Of a stretch of DNA of 64,000 bases, positions 16,401 to 23,387 are shown piece after piece. The translations under genes and the position numbers were made by a program. Positions within the stretch are counted from its first letter, which is position 1, and every line of letters begins with the position of its first letter. Source of the stretch: an uncultured Lysobacter sp. (GTDB lineage Bacteria > Pseudomonadota > Gammaproteobacteria > Xanthomonadales > Xanthomonadaceae); the NCBI GenBank assembly GCA_946480055.1, contig CAMLID010000003.1, positions 57,470-121,469 of the forward strand, written 5' to 3'. Below the pieces are notes generated by a model. It saw only the letters and a program-made list of their open reading frames with translations, was not told where the DNA came from and did not search any database.

Positions 16401-18249
16401 CTTCGCGGCGCTTGCGCTCGCGCAGGTCGACGGCGATGCTGAGGTAGCCCACGATCTCGCCGTCGCTCTTGCGCAGGGCGCTGACGTTGAGCAGCACCGG
16501 GATGCGCTCACCGCTCTTGGTGATGTAGGTCCACTCGTTGGAATCGGGTTCGATCCGGGCCTTGGCCACGAACACCTCGAAGCCCGGGTCGATGCGCCGG
16601 CCCAGCTCCATCTGCAGCGCGTGCGCGCGCTCGGCCATTTCGATCGGGTCGTGGAACAGCGCCGGGGTTTCGATCCCGAGCAGTTCGTCCGCGGAGTAGC
16701 CCAGGATAGCCTCGGCCGCGGGATTGAACAGGGTGATCTTGCCTTCCGGGTCGGAGGCGATGATGGCGTAGCCGGCGTTGGCCAGGATCGCGCGCTGCAG
16801 CGCCGAGTAGGCCTGCAGCTCGGAGGTGCGCTCCTCGACCTGGTGCTCCAGGGTCGCGTTGAGCTGCATGATCTCGGCCTGCGCTTCCTTGCGGTCGGCG
16901 ATGTCGCGCAGGGTCGAGGCCACGCCGACCACGCGCCCACTGCCGCTGCGGATCGGCGCGGCGGAAATCTCCACGTACAGCAGCGAGCCGTTCTGGTGGC
17001 GGCGGATGGTCTCGATCGCAACCGCTTCCTCGCCGGCCAGCGCGCGCTGCAGGATCTGGCCGTCCTCGCGTATGCGCTCGAACGGCACCACCAGTTCGAC
17101 CAGGGAGCGCCCGAGCGCCTCCTCGGACTTATAGCCGAACATCTGCTCGGCGGCGCGGTTCCACTCGGTCACGCGGCCGTCGGGCGAGGTGCCGATGATG
17201 GCGTCGTGCGAGCTTTCGACGATCGCCGCCAGGCGCGCGCTCTGCGCGATCGAGCGGCGCTTGCGTTCGTTCGCGCCCAGGAACACGTACAGCATCACCG
17301 CCAGCAGCGCGCCCAGGGCGGCGATCGCCGCGGCCACGCGCAGCGGCTGCGGCAAATCCAGCGCGGCGATGGTCGCCGGCTGGGCTTCGACATCCAGGCG
17401 CCACTGGCGCCCGTACATCGGCAGCACCTGCGAGCGCGAGCGGCTTTCGTCGATACCGTCGGCAGCGCCGTTGGAGGCGTGGATACGCTCGCTGCGCGCC
17501 GGGTCGGTGACGTCGGTGAGGGCGAAGCCATAGTCGGCATGGACCGCGCCGAAGTCGGCCAGGATCTCGTCGGTGACCAGCGGCGCGTAGACCCAGCCGA
17601 TACCCGTCGCTTCGGCCTGCGCCGGACTGGGGGTCTGCGAGCCTGCGTACACCGGCAGCAGGAACAGCATGCTGCGGTTGGGCTTGCCCTTGGCCTGGAC
17701 CAGGGTGATCGGTCCGGTCAGGGTCGGACGGCCGCTCTTGAGCGCGGCCAGCGCGGCTTCGCGGCGATTGCGCTCGGAAGCGATGTCCAAGCCGAACGCG
17801 GGGCGGTTGCCGGTTTCGGGCTCGATGTACTTGATCAGGAACTTCTCGCCCTTGTGCGGGGCGAGCTGCTGGACCTTGACGTCGCGCAGGCCTTCGGCGC
17901 GTAGCCCGGCCAGGAACGAGGATTCGCGACCGGCCGGCACTCGCACGATGTAGCCGAAGCCGCGCGTGCCGGGGAATTCGCGTGCGATTTCGCTCGACTC
18001 CATGTAGCGGCGGAAGCGTTCGCGATTGATCGTCCCGCCGGCGCCGACGACCGCGCCGCGCGCGCCGCGCAGGCCGTACTCATAGGTCTGGAAACGCGCG
18101 GCCAGATCGGCCGCGGCGTTCTTCACCAGGCGGTCGAGCAGGCGCTGGGTACGCTCCTGGTTCCCGGAATGCTGGCGCAAGCCCACCATCACCGCGCCGG
18201 CCAATCCCAGCAGCAGTACCAGCAGCGCCAGACGGGCAGGGCTACGCAA
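13480..18249 (-). CDS. Hybrid sensor histidine kinase: CHASE, PAS x3, HK, REC x2, HPt
   Basis: A 1589-residue membrane sensor. One N-terminal helix (about 7-25), a periplasmic CHASE domain (about 45-300), a second helix (about 305-325), three PAS domains (about 340-460, 490-615, 625-745), a HisKA domain with His766 in NMSHEIRTPMNAI, an HATPase domain (about 870-990), receivers with Asp1057 and Asp1204, an Ala/Pro/Thr/Ser-rich linker and an HPt domain with His1451 in LHTLRGVAATVG. All phosphorelay residues are present. No ATG is available at the start; TTG at 18249 gives a short basic N-terminus before the helix. A GGGAGGGG site lies about 17 bases upstream of it, nearer to an in-frame ATC. 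Operon with the GGEEF regulator, giving a kinase to cyclic di-GMP pathway. Confidence 0.9.
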   Translation of the reverse strand: MRSPARLALLVLLLGLAGAVMVGLRQHSGNQERTQRLLDRLVKNAAADLAARFQTYEYGLRGARGAVVGAGGTINRERFRRYMESSEIAREFPGTRGFGYIVRVPAGRESSFLAGLRAEGLRDVKVQQLAPHKGEKFLIKYIEPETGNRPAFGLDIASERNRREAALAALKSGRPTLTGPITLVQAKGKPNRSMLFLLPVYAGSQTPSPAQAEATGIGWVYAPLVTDEILADFGAVHADYGFALTDVTDPARSERIHASNGAADGIDESRSRSQVLPMYGRQWRLDVEAQPATIAALDLPQPLRVAAAIAALGALLAVMLYVFLGANERKRRSIAQSARLAAIVESSHDAIIGTSPDGRVTEWNRAAEQMFGYKSEEALGRSLVELVVPFERIREDGQILQRALAGEEAVAIETIRRHQNGSLLYVEISAAPIRSGSGRVVGVASTLRDIADRKEAQAEIMQLNATLEHQVEERTSELQAYSALQRAILANAGYAIIASDPEGKITLFNPAAEAILGYSADELLGIETPALFHDPIEMAERAHALQMELGRRIDPGFEVFVAKARIEPDSNEWTYITKSGERIPVLLNVSALRKSDGEIVGYLSIAVDLRERKRREAALETNERKLRGLFELSPLGIALTDESGRFVEFNEEFRTLTGYTDQELRTLDQSKITPKEYEQQEKTILRTLQSSGRYGPYEKQFVRRDGGRVPVRLNGVALRIDGRPYTWSIAEDITVQRTAEAAMVDAVAAAEAASKAKSDFLANMSHEIRTPMNAILGMLQLLQKTSLDLRQFDYVNKTETAAKTLLGILNDILDFSKIEAGRQTLESHEFELEQVLRDISVILSANVGDKDIEIVFDIDERVPQRVVGDSLRLQQVLINLVGNAVKFTHYGEVVLMVRVSARDESRVSLAFEVRDSGIGIAEDKLAAIFEGFSQAEASTTRRFGGTGLGLAISQRLVRLMGGELGVESERGRGSRFFFDIALDLPSEPSQATAGPPERLRELRALVVDDNDSARNAILAMVQSIGWKADAARSGEEALEFVERAAGEGPHYEVIFLDWRMPGLDGWETGRRIRELIGGTQAPLIVMVTAHGREMLVERLGREQTVLDGFLMKPVTVAMLIDAVADARSGQGLPPPLPDPAPLQASRNRLAGMSLLVVEDNPTNQQVVTDLLESEGARVAVAGGGAKALQMLGGHGGKYHVVLMDIQMPDMDGYTATRRIRSNLGLNKLPIIAMTANVLPSDREACLAAGMNDHLGKPFDLDTLVERLLHWTGSAAKAAPPTLPPASNDAAASPIRPPTGEGARAPVQPASNDDAAAPPVPTEPTAPTESTTAEPATTEVGLTESGSTESEPAAASAQSAPPPPAANDAALEAMPPIAESPSDEQAAPASAKSANGELPVLDWEAALARFGGKRHVYADVLRGFPDGGTQIMGELATALRSKRREDAMRELHTLRGVAATVGAMRLAQLAELQEKAIAGAGEEWLRTLQLGALRGGLNDAAAEVRERLGALDAEQPPVDTDAAPLPRPTLQRLRDLLIASNLGALDVFHSLEAGLARHHPGEHRQMAAALAQFDFATAAELCGRLLARSE

Positions 18250-18427
18250 ACGACGGATGGGCTTCCCCTCCCAAGACGGACGAGCCGACGTTAGCAGAGG
18301 CGTCGTGGAGATTCCGAGTGGGAATGCGCGGATTCAGCTTCGCCATCCGCTTTCACGCCAATGCGCGCACGGCGCAATAGGGTGCGCACGAGTCCCACCC
18401 GACACGCATGATTGGCGGCCGATAGTT

Positions 18428-18478
18428 AAGCGACTGCTTTACAATTACCGGGGCCGATCTAAACTCAAGCGCATGCTT
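18428..18478. promoter_or_regulatory. Paired operator sites of the ArsR repressor
   Basis: Two near-identical 12-bp palindromes, AAGCGACTGCTT (18428-18439) and AAGCGCATGCTT (18467-18478), lie 39 bp apart; the second covers the ATG of the ArsR gene. They sit within a longer perfect inverted repeat TAGTTAAGC (18423-18431) / GCTTAACTA (18475-18483). The arrangement strongly suggests autoregulation by dimers, possibly with looping. Confidence 0.7.
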
Positions 18479-18859
18479 AACTATTCACCGACCCTGGACC
18501 GGGTGTTCCACGCGCTCGCCGACCCGACCCGGCGCGCGATGATCGAACACCTGGACACCGGTGCCGCCACCGTCAGCGAGCTGGCGCAACCGCTGGCGAT
18601 GTCGCTGGCCGCGGTGGTGCAGCACTTGCAGGTGCTCGAGGACAGCGGTCTGGTGCGCACCCAGAAGACCGGCCGGGTGCGTACCTGCCAGCTCGACCGC
18701 GACGGCCTGGGCGCGGCGCAGCGATGGATCGACCAGCACCGCGACGTCAGCGAAGTCCGGCTCGACCGCCCCGCCCCCTGCCTCCCCGCCACGCCCGAGC
18801 CGGCGCCGCACCCCTCCGCCGCGCGCAAACCCGCCGGCCGCAAGCGCCGACAGCCCTGA
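18473..18859 (+). CDS. ArsR/SmtB family transcriptional repressor
   Basis: A 128-residue winged-helix regulator. The core LDRVFHALADPTRRAMIEHL, then SELAQPLAMSLAAVVQHLQV and LEDSGLVRTQKTGRVRTCQL is the standard ArsR recognition region. No metal-binding CxC motif is seen, so it belongs to the non-metal group usually linked to SRPBCC or DGPF/YCII genes. The C-terminus (about residues 100-128) is a Pro/Ala/Arg-rich tail. The start at 18473 lies inside a palindrome. The next gene, a YCII-type protein 137 bases downstream, is the likely partner. Confidence 0.9.
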   Translation: MLNYSPTLDRVFHALADPTRRAMIEHLDTGAATVSELAQPLAMSLAAVVQHLQVLEDSGLVRTQKTGRVRTCQLDRDGLGAAQRWIDQHRDVSEVRLDRPAPCLPATPEPAPHPSAARKPAGRKRRQP

Positions 18860-18996
18860 CCGCCGACGATCCCGCCCACGACAGCTTCGGCGTGACGTAT
18901 CGAGGGTGCTTGAACACGATTCTGCCGGCCGTATGCCTTGCGGCGCGGATACTGTGGCTGCACATTGTCGGCCTCCCTTCCGCCACGAGTGCCCGC

Positions 18997-19371
18997 ATGA
19001 AGTTCCTGGTGATGATCTACAACGACGACGGCCTGCTCGGCGAGATCCCCGCCGCCGAGGCCGACACCCTGATGCGCAACTGCCTGAGCCACGCCGACGA
19101 GCTGCGCGACCAGGGCTACCTGCTGGACTCGCAACAGCTCGAAGCGCCGGTCACCGCCAAGTCGGTGCGCGTCCGCAACGGCCGCACCACCATCACCGAC
19201 GGCCCCTTCGCCGAAACCAAGGAATACCTGGGCGGCTTCAACCTGATCGAAGCCGAGAACATGGACGAGGCCCTGCGCATCGCGGCCGAATTCCCCTGGG
19301 CCAACTCCGGCTGCATCGAAGTGCGCCCGGTGCGCGACCTGGGCGAAGTTCGGCGCCGGGTCGGCGCCTGA
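18997..19371 (+). CDS. YCII-related (DGPF) domain protein
   Basis: A 124-residue YCII-superfamily protein of the DGPF type: MKFLVMIYND at the start and the family hallmark TDGPFAETKEYLGGF in the middle, ending in a C-terminal EVRPVRDL strand. Ferredoxin-like fold, cytoplasmic. The wider family includes an enzyme in chloroaromatic degradation, but DGPF members next to regulators have no proven activity. The ATG at 18997 is the natural start, since family proteins begin exactly with MK(F/Y)L. Probably under the ArsR repressor encoded upstream. Confidence 0.88.
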   Translation: MKFLVMIYNDDGLLGEIPAAEADTLMRNCLSHADELRDQGYLLDSQQLEAPVTAKSVRVRNGRTTITDGPFAETKEYLGGFNLIEAENMDEALRIAAEFPWANSGCIEVRPVRDLGEVRRRVGA

Positions 19372-19557
19372 GTCCCGTCGCACCGCCGTACTGCCTGCGG
19401 CGGCCGCCCCCTTGAGCGCGGCGGCCACCTAGCTGCCGCGCTATTGCGCCGATAGCCCGCAGCGCGCGGCCGGCCGGCACCGCGACAGCTCCGGCTTCCG
19501 CTTCGGATGCGCCTGCGTGCAGCGCCCCCAGATTTCGCTGCGGGTCGCCGTGCGGGA

Positions 19558-20061
19558 TCAGGCCGCTTGCGGCAGCGTCGTGCGCTGGCGCCGGATCCGC
19601 AGCGCCTGCAACAGCGCCACCGCCAGGAACACCAGGAACGCCGCGCCGACCGCCGCCTGCAGTTCCGGTGCGTCCGGACCCGACACCAGCGGCCGGCCCT
19701 CGGGAATGCGGGTGGCGGTTTCGGTGAAGCCGGGGATCAGATGGAAGAACACCGTCAGCGAGTAGCCGATCGCCGCGACGTAGCGCGACAGGCGTCCGAA
19801 GATCGCCTTGCGGTCCGCCGCCAGCGCCGTGAACAGCACCAGCAGGGTGATCACGCCCAGCGCATGCGGTTTGCCGAAACTGCCGTGGCGGAAGATGAAG
19901 AAGCCGTTGACGCAGCTGCCGATGGTGAACCACACATAGATCCTGCCGAGCAGATGGCCGTAATCGATCTCGCGGTAACGGATCAGTGCGATGAGGCCGG
20001 CGAACAGGGCGATGAGGCTGACGACGGTATGGAACATGCCGAAGGGCGTGATGCCGAACAT
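19558..20061 (-). CDS. Conserved integral membrane protein, DUF2306-like
   Basis: A 167-residue inner-membrane protein with four to five hydrophobic segments (for example FHTVVSLIALFAGLIALIRY, VITLLVLFTALAA, AAVGAAFLVFLAVALLQAL). Conserved-looking stretches between them, GRIYVWFTIGSCVNGFFIFR and YSLTVFFHLIPGFTETATR, with His residues near the membrane, resemble the DUF2306 group, but the assignment is from memory and tentative. It ends in a basic cytoplasmic tail. No function known. The lipoprotein hydrolase gene ends 85 bases upstream on the same strand, with a strong hairpin between. Confidence 0.7.
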   Translation of the reverse strand: MFGITPFGMFHTVVSLIALFAGLIALIRYREIDYGHLLGRIYVWFTIGSCVNGFFIFRHGSFGKPHALGVITLLVLFTALAADRKAIFGRLSRYVAAIGYSLTVFFHLIPGFTETATRIPEGRPLVSGPDAPELQAAVGAAFLVFLAVALLQALRIRRQRTTLPQAA

Positions 20062-20100
20062 GATTCACCTCGCGATGGCTGGGCAGCTTGCAGGGCGGTG

Positions 20101-20123
20101 CGACGCCGGCGCGGCCGGCGTCG
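20101..20123 (-). terminator. Strong GC hairpin between two minus-strand genes
   Basis: A perfect 9-bp inverted repeat, CGACGCCGG / CCGGCGTCG with a 5-base loop, lies between the hydrolase stop and the membrane-protein start. No T-run follows, so it could be a terminator, an attenuator or an mRNA-stabilising structure. Confidence 0.4.
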
Positions 20124-20145
20124 CGATGGGCTCAGGGCTTCAGTC

Positions 20146-21141
20146 TCATGACTTCAGGAACGCCAGCATGTCGGCGCCGAGCTTTTCCTTGTGGGTGTCG
20201 GTAATGCCGTGCGGCGCGCCCGGGTAGATCACCAGCTTGGCGTTCTTGATCAGCTTGGCCGACGCGCGCGCGGCGGCGTCCACCGGCACCACCTGGTCGT
20301 CGTCGCCGTGCAGGACCAGGGTCGGCTTGTCGAACTTCTTCAGGTCTTCGGTGAAGTCGGTCGCCGAGAACGCGGCGATGCAGTCGTAGGCGTTCTTGTG
20401 CCCGGCCATCATGCCCTGCATCCAGAATGCGTCGATCGCGCCCTGCGACTTCTTCGCGCCGGGCCGGTTGTAGCCGAAGAACGGGCCGCTGGCGAGGTCC
20501 TGGTACAGCTGCGAGCGGTCGGCCAGCGAGGCCTTGCGGATGCCGTCGAACACCTCGATCGGCAGACCGCCGGGATTGGCCTCGGTCTTCAGCATCAGCG
20601 GCGGCACGGCGGAGATCAGGCCGAGCTTGGCGACGCGTCCGGTACCGTGACGGCCGACGTAGCGCGCGACTTCGCCGCCGCCGGTGGAGAAGCCGAACAG
20701 GGACGCGTCCTTGACGTCGAGATGATCGAGCAACTCGGCCAGATCGTCGGCGTAGTGGTCCATGTCGTTGCCCTGCCAGGGCTGGCTGGAACGGCCGTGG
20801 CCGCGGCGATCATGGGCGATCACGCGGTAGCCGTTGTCGGCCAGGAACAGCATCTGCGCTTCCCAGCTGTCGGCGTTGAGCGGCCAGCCATGACTCAGGA
20901 CGACGACGGGGCCGCTACCCCAGTCCTTGTAGTAGATCTGGGTGCCGTCTTTGGTGGTGATCGTGCTCACGGTCTTGCTCCTCGATTCGCTGTGGGGTTG
21001 GGGTGCGACGGTGGCGGTTGCGGGTGGGTCGGGGTCCGAGCAGCCGGTCAACGGCAGGGCGATACCGGCGGCGAACGCGGCCGAGCCGGCAAGCAGGGCG
21101 CGGCGCAGCGGATCGGCATCGGCGGGCGGTTTGCGGGTCAT
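20146..21141 (-). CDS. Alpha/beta hydrolase (non-haem haloperoxidase type), lipoprotein
   Basis: A 331-residue protein whose residues from about 58 onward ([20 protein letters not shown]) match the haloperoxidase/arylesterase branch of alpha/beta hydrolases: oxyanion [17 protein letters not shown], nucleophile GFSTGG, Asp in [10 protein letters not shown] and His in YPGAPHG. The usual enzyme starts at that point. Here an N-terminal extension carries basic residues, a hydrophobic stretch and a lipobox LTGC (Cys34), predicting a lipoprotein. The ATG at 21141 has a GGAG site that supports the longer form. It is divergent from a LysR gene that probably controls it. Substrate unknown. Confidence 0.85.
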   Translation of the reverse strand: MTRKPPADADPLRRALLAGSAAFAAGIALPLTGCSDPDPPATATVAPQPHSESRSKTVSTITTKDGTQIYYKDWGSGPVVVLSHGWPLNADSWEAQMLFLADNGYRVIAHDRRGHGRSSQPWQGNDMDHYADDLAELLDHLDVKDASLFGFSTGGGEVARYVGRHGTGRVAKLGLISAVPPLMLKTEANPGGLPIEVFDGIRKASLADRSQLYQDLASGPFFGYNRPGAKKSQGAIDAFWMQGMMAGHKNAYDCIAAFSATDFTEDLKKFDKPTLVLHGDDDQVVPVDAAARASAKLIKNAKLVIYPGAPHGITDTHKEKLGADMLAFLKS

Positions 21142-21269
21142 GGCGGGACTACTCCTCGATGGTCGTGGAGCGGAGCAGGCAGGGGGCGAAACGGTACCGT
21201 TCGATGTGCGAATTGGCACCGTGAGTGCATAGTCACTCAGTTCGCCGCCTTGCGAAAATACCCAGCCAG

Positions 21270-21284
21270 GCAAACAATGTTTGC
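21270..21284. promoter_or_regulatory. Palindrome in divergent hydrolase/LysR promoter
   Basis: GCAAACAATGTTTGC is a perfect palindrome with 6-bp arms and a 3-base centre, placed 61 bases upstream of the LysR start and 129 bases upstream of the hydrolase start. A second dyad, GAGTG (21223-21227) / CACTC (21234-21238), lies closer to the hydrolase. Likely LysR binding sites. Confidence 0.55.
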
Positions 21285-21344
21285 GTTTTTGCAAGACCCG
21301 TGGCACGTCAATTGCGTAGCCAGCGCAGTGCATGGAGGTGGCCG

Positions 21345-22232
21345 GTGAAGCTGGACTGGAACGACATCCCGCTGCTGCTGACCCTGGCCGACAACGGCAA
21401 CATGAGCCAGACCGCGCGCCTGCTCGGTTTGGACGTGTCCACGGTGAGCCGGCGCGTGGCCGCGGCCGAACGCGCGCTCGACCTGCGACTTTTCATCCGC
21501 GAGCCCGGCGGCTACAAGCCCAGCGACGCGGGGCGCGTGTTGGTGAGTCACGCCGAAGCGATCTACGACCGCGTCCAGACCATGCTGCTGGACACCCGCG
21601 CCGAAGCCGAAGGCATGTCCGGGCCGGTGCGGGTGACCGCGATCGACGTGCTCTTCAGCCACTGGCTGGTGCCGCGCCTGCCCGAACTGCTGCAGGAGCA
21701 TCCCGGCCTGCAGATGCACCTGATCGCGGGCAATCACGACGTCTCGTTCGCGCGCCGCGAAGCCGATCTGGCGATCCGCCTGGCGCGCCCCAATCACGAC
21801 GCGGCCTTGCGCATGCGCAAGGTCGGCGAGATCGGTTTCGCGGTCTACGGCGCGCGCCGGCGCAAACCGCCCCCGCGCGAGCGCTGGCCGGAACTGCCGT
21901 GGCTGGCCTACGGCGAGGAGCTCGCGCGCCTGCCCGAGATGCAGTGGCTGCAGCGTCTGGGCCCCAAGCAGCTGGTGCGGGTCAGCAGCGTTGCGACCAT
22001 GGTCCACGCCTGCGAATCCGGGCTCGGCCTGGCCCTGCTGCCCTGCGTGGTCGGCGACCGTGTCGGCCTGAGCCGGCTCGAACCGGCGCCGGCGCTGTAT
22101 CGCGATCTGTGGCTGCTCAGTCACCGCGACGCCGGCCAGGTCGCGCGCTTCCGCTACGTCGCGGCCTGGCTGGCGCGGTTGTTCGCGGCCGATGCGGCGG
22201 CCCTGCGCGGAAACGCAGGCGCCGTGGAGTGA
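21345..22232 (+). CDS. LysR family transcriptional regulator
   Basis: A 295-residue LysR-type regulator. The winged-helix region is [20 protein letters not shown], then [21 protein letters not shown]; a periplasmic-binding-type effector domain follows ([20 protein letters not shown] onward). I start it at the GTG at 21345 because a GGAGG site lies 6-7 bases upstream and the DNA-binding domain begins immediately; the open frame upstream covers the promoter palindrome. It is divergent from the lipoprotein hydrolase gene and probably regulates it. Confidence 0.87.
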   Translation: MKLDWNDIPLLLTLADNGNMSQTARLLGLDVSTVSRRVAAAERALDLRLFIREPGGYKPSDAGRVLVSHAEAIYDRVQTMLLDTRAEAEGMSGPVRVTAIDVLFSHWLVPRLPELLQEHPGLQMHLIAGNHDVSFARREADLAIRLARPNHDAALRMRKVGEIGFAVYGARRRKPPPRERWPELPWLAYGEELARLPEMQWLQRLGPKQLVRVSSVATMVHACESGLGLALLPCVVGDRVGLSRLEPAPALYRDLWLLSHRDAGQVARFRYVAAWLARLFAADAAALRGNAGAVE

Positions 22233-22284
22233 AGCGCGACGCGGCGTGCGCGCGACGCGCGCGGACGGCGAGCGCGCACCGCCC

Positions 22285-22749
22285 TCAGTCGTGCAGCGGC
22301 AGGTTCAGTTCGGTGCGCCAATCCGCCGGATCCGGGCCGGTTTCCGGACCCGACACGTAGCGCTCCCACAGATCCGGACCGCCGTGCAGCCCCTGCGCCC
22401 GGACCCAGCCGCCGAACTCGTCCCAGGCCGCATACAAGCCTTCGTAGGCACCGCGATATGTGGTGCGCGCGACCTTGCCGCCGGGCAGCTCGCCCGGCCG
22501 CACGCGTCCGCTCGCCGCCACCGGCGTCGCCACCGGCACGCCGAGTTCGAAATCGAAGCTTTCGTCGCTGGTGTTCAGGTGATGCGCGAACAGCGGCCCG
22601 GCCGGCGCGACGCCCTGCGCGGCGAGCGTGCTCATCAACTCCTCGATGCCCGGCTGCATGACCCGGGCGATCTGCGCACGCGCGACCCGGATGCGGATCA
22701 CGGCCGCCGCTTGCGCGGTCGCGATGCCGATCTGCGGCGTCTCGATCAT
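22285..22749 (-). CDS. GyrI-like effector-binding domain protein
   Basis: A 154-residue stand-alone GyrI-like (AraC effector-binding) domain. It begins TPQIGIATAQAAAVIRIRVA, the typical first strand and helix, and has PLFAHHLNTSDESFDFELGVPV, then KVARTTYRGAYEGLYAAWDEF, the two conserved blocks of the fold. Such proteins bind small hydrophobic or cationic ligands. Its ATG (22749) overlaps the end of the SRPBCC gene by four bases (ATGA), so the two are translationally coupled. Physiological ligand unknown. Confidence 0.82.
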   Translation of the reverse strand: MIETPQIGIATAQAAAVIRIRVARAQIARVMQPGIEELMSTLAAQGVAPAGPLFAHHLNTSDESFDFELGVPVATPVAASGRVRPGELPGGKVARTTYRGAYEGLYAAWDEFGGWVRAQGLHGGPDLWERYVSGPETGPDPADWRTELNLPLHD

Positions 22750-23168
22750 GACCCGGCTCCCTGCTTGGCATCACCGGCGGCGCGCTCCAGGGTGCGCTTC
22801 ATGGTGTTCAGCGCCACGTCGATCATGCCGGAGACCTGCGCCGTCAGTTCGTTCGGCAGCAGGTCGGCGATCCACACCAGGCGGGTACCGCCGTTCTCGG
22901 TATAGGCCTGCACCGAGGCGTTGTAGTGGCGGAACGGGTCGCCCACCGCCGCCCAGGCCACGCGCCGGCGCACCGGATCGACGTCCAGGATCAGCTCGCG
23001 CACGCGCAGGCCGTTGCCGAAGGTCACCATGCGGGTATCGCCTTCGAGCCGGCAGTCGGTGACGAAGCCCGGCACCAGCCGCTCGTGGATGCGCCCGACA
23101 TCGCGCAAGGCTTGCCAGACGAACTCCGCGGGCGCGTACACCCAGATTTCCTGCTGGACCGATGCCAT
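22746..23168 (-). CDS. SRPBCC family protein
   Basis: A 140-residue START/Bet v 1-like (SRPBCC) protein, a fold with a deep hydrophobic ligand pocket. Seen: the opening VQQEIWVYAPAEFVWQALRD, VRELILDVDPVRRRVAWAAV and a long C-terminal helix (MIDVALNTMKRTLER). The ATG at 23168 has an AGGAG site. It forms a two-gene unit with the GyrI-like gene, whose start overlaps its stop; both are small-molecule-binding folds. No catalytic residues can be named. Confidence 0.85.
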   Translation of the reverse strand: MASVQQEIWVYAPAEFVWQALRDVGRIHERLVPGFVTDCRLEGDTRMVTFGNGLRVRELILDVDPVRRRVAWAAVGDPFRHYNASVQAYTENGGTRLVWIADLLPNELTAQVSGMIDVALNTMKRTLERAAGDAKQGAGS

Positions 23169-23387
23169 GCACGCTCCTGCGCCGACGCTACGGCGTATTG
23201 GGGGGAGCGCCGATTCTGAACCGCGGCCGGTTACGGCGTTGTCCAGGCACGATCAAATCGACGTGCAGTCTCGGCTGTTGCGACAGCACGCCGGCAAGCT
23301 GCCCGTCTCCTCGTCAGGGAGATCTCCGGGGCGGCGCGCGGATGGGCCCGCGCGCCGTCCCGGATTTTTTTTGGATGCGATCCGGGT

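Noticed and set aside
13375..17904. Very long open frame on the plus strand (about 1500 codons)
   Set aside because: It lies opposite the hybrid kinase gene; its composition (Gln, Arg, His, Val runs) is that of an antisense shadow in GC-rich DNA, and the kinase strand has complete domains.
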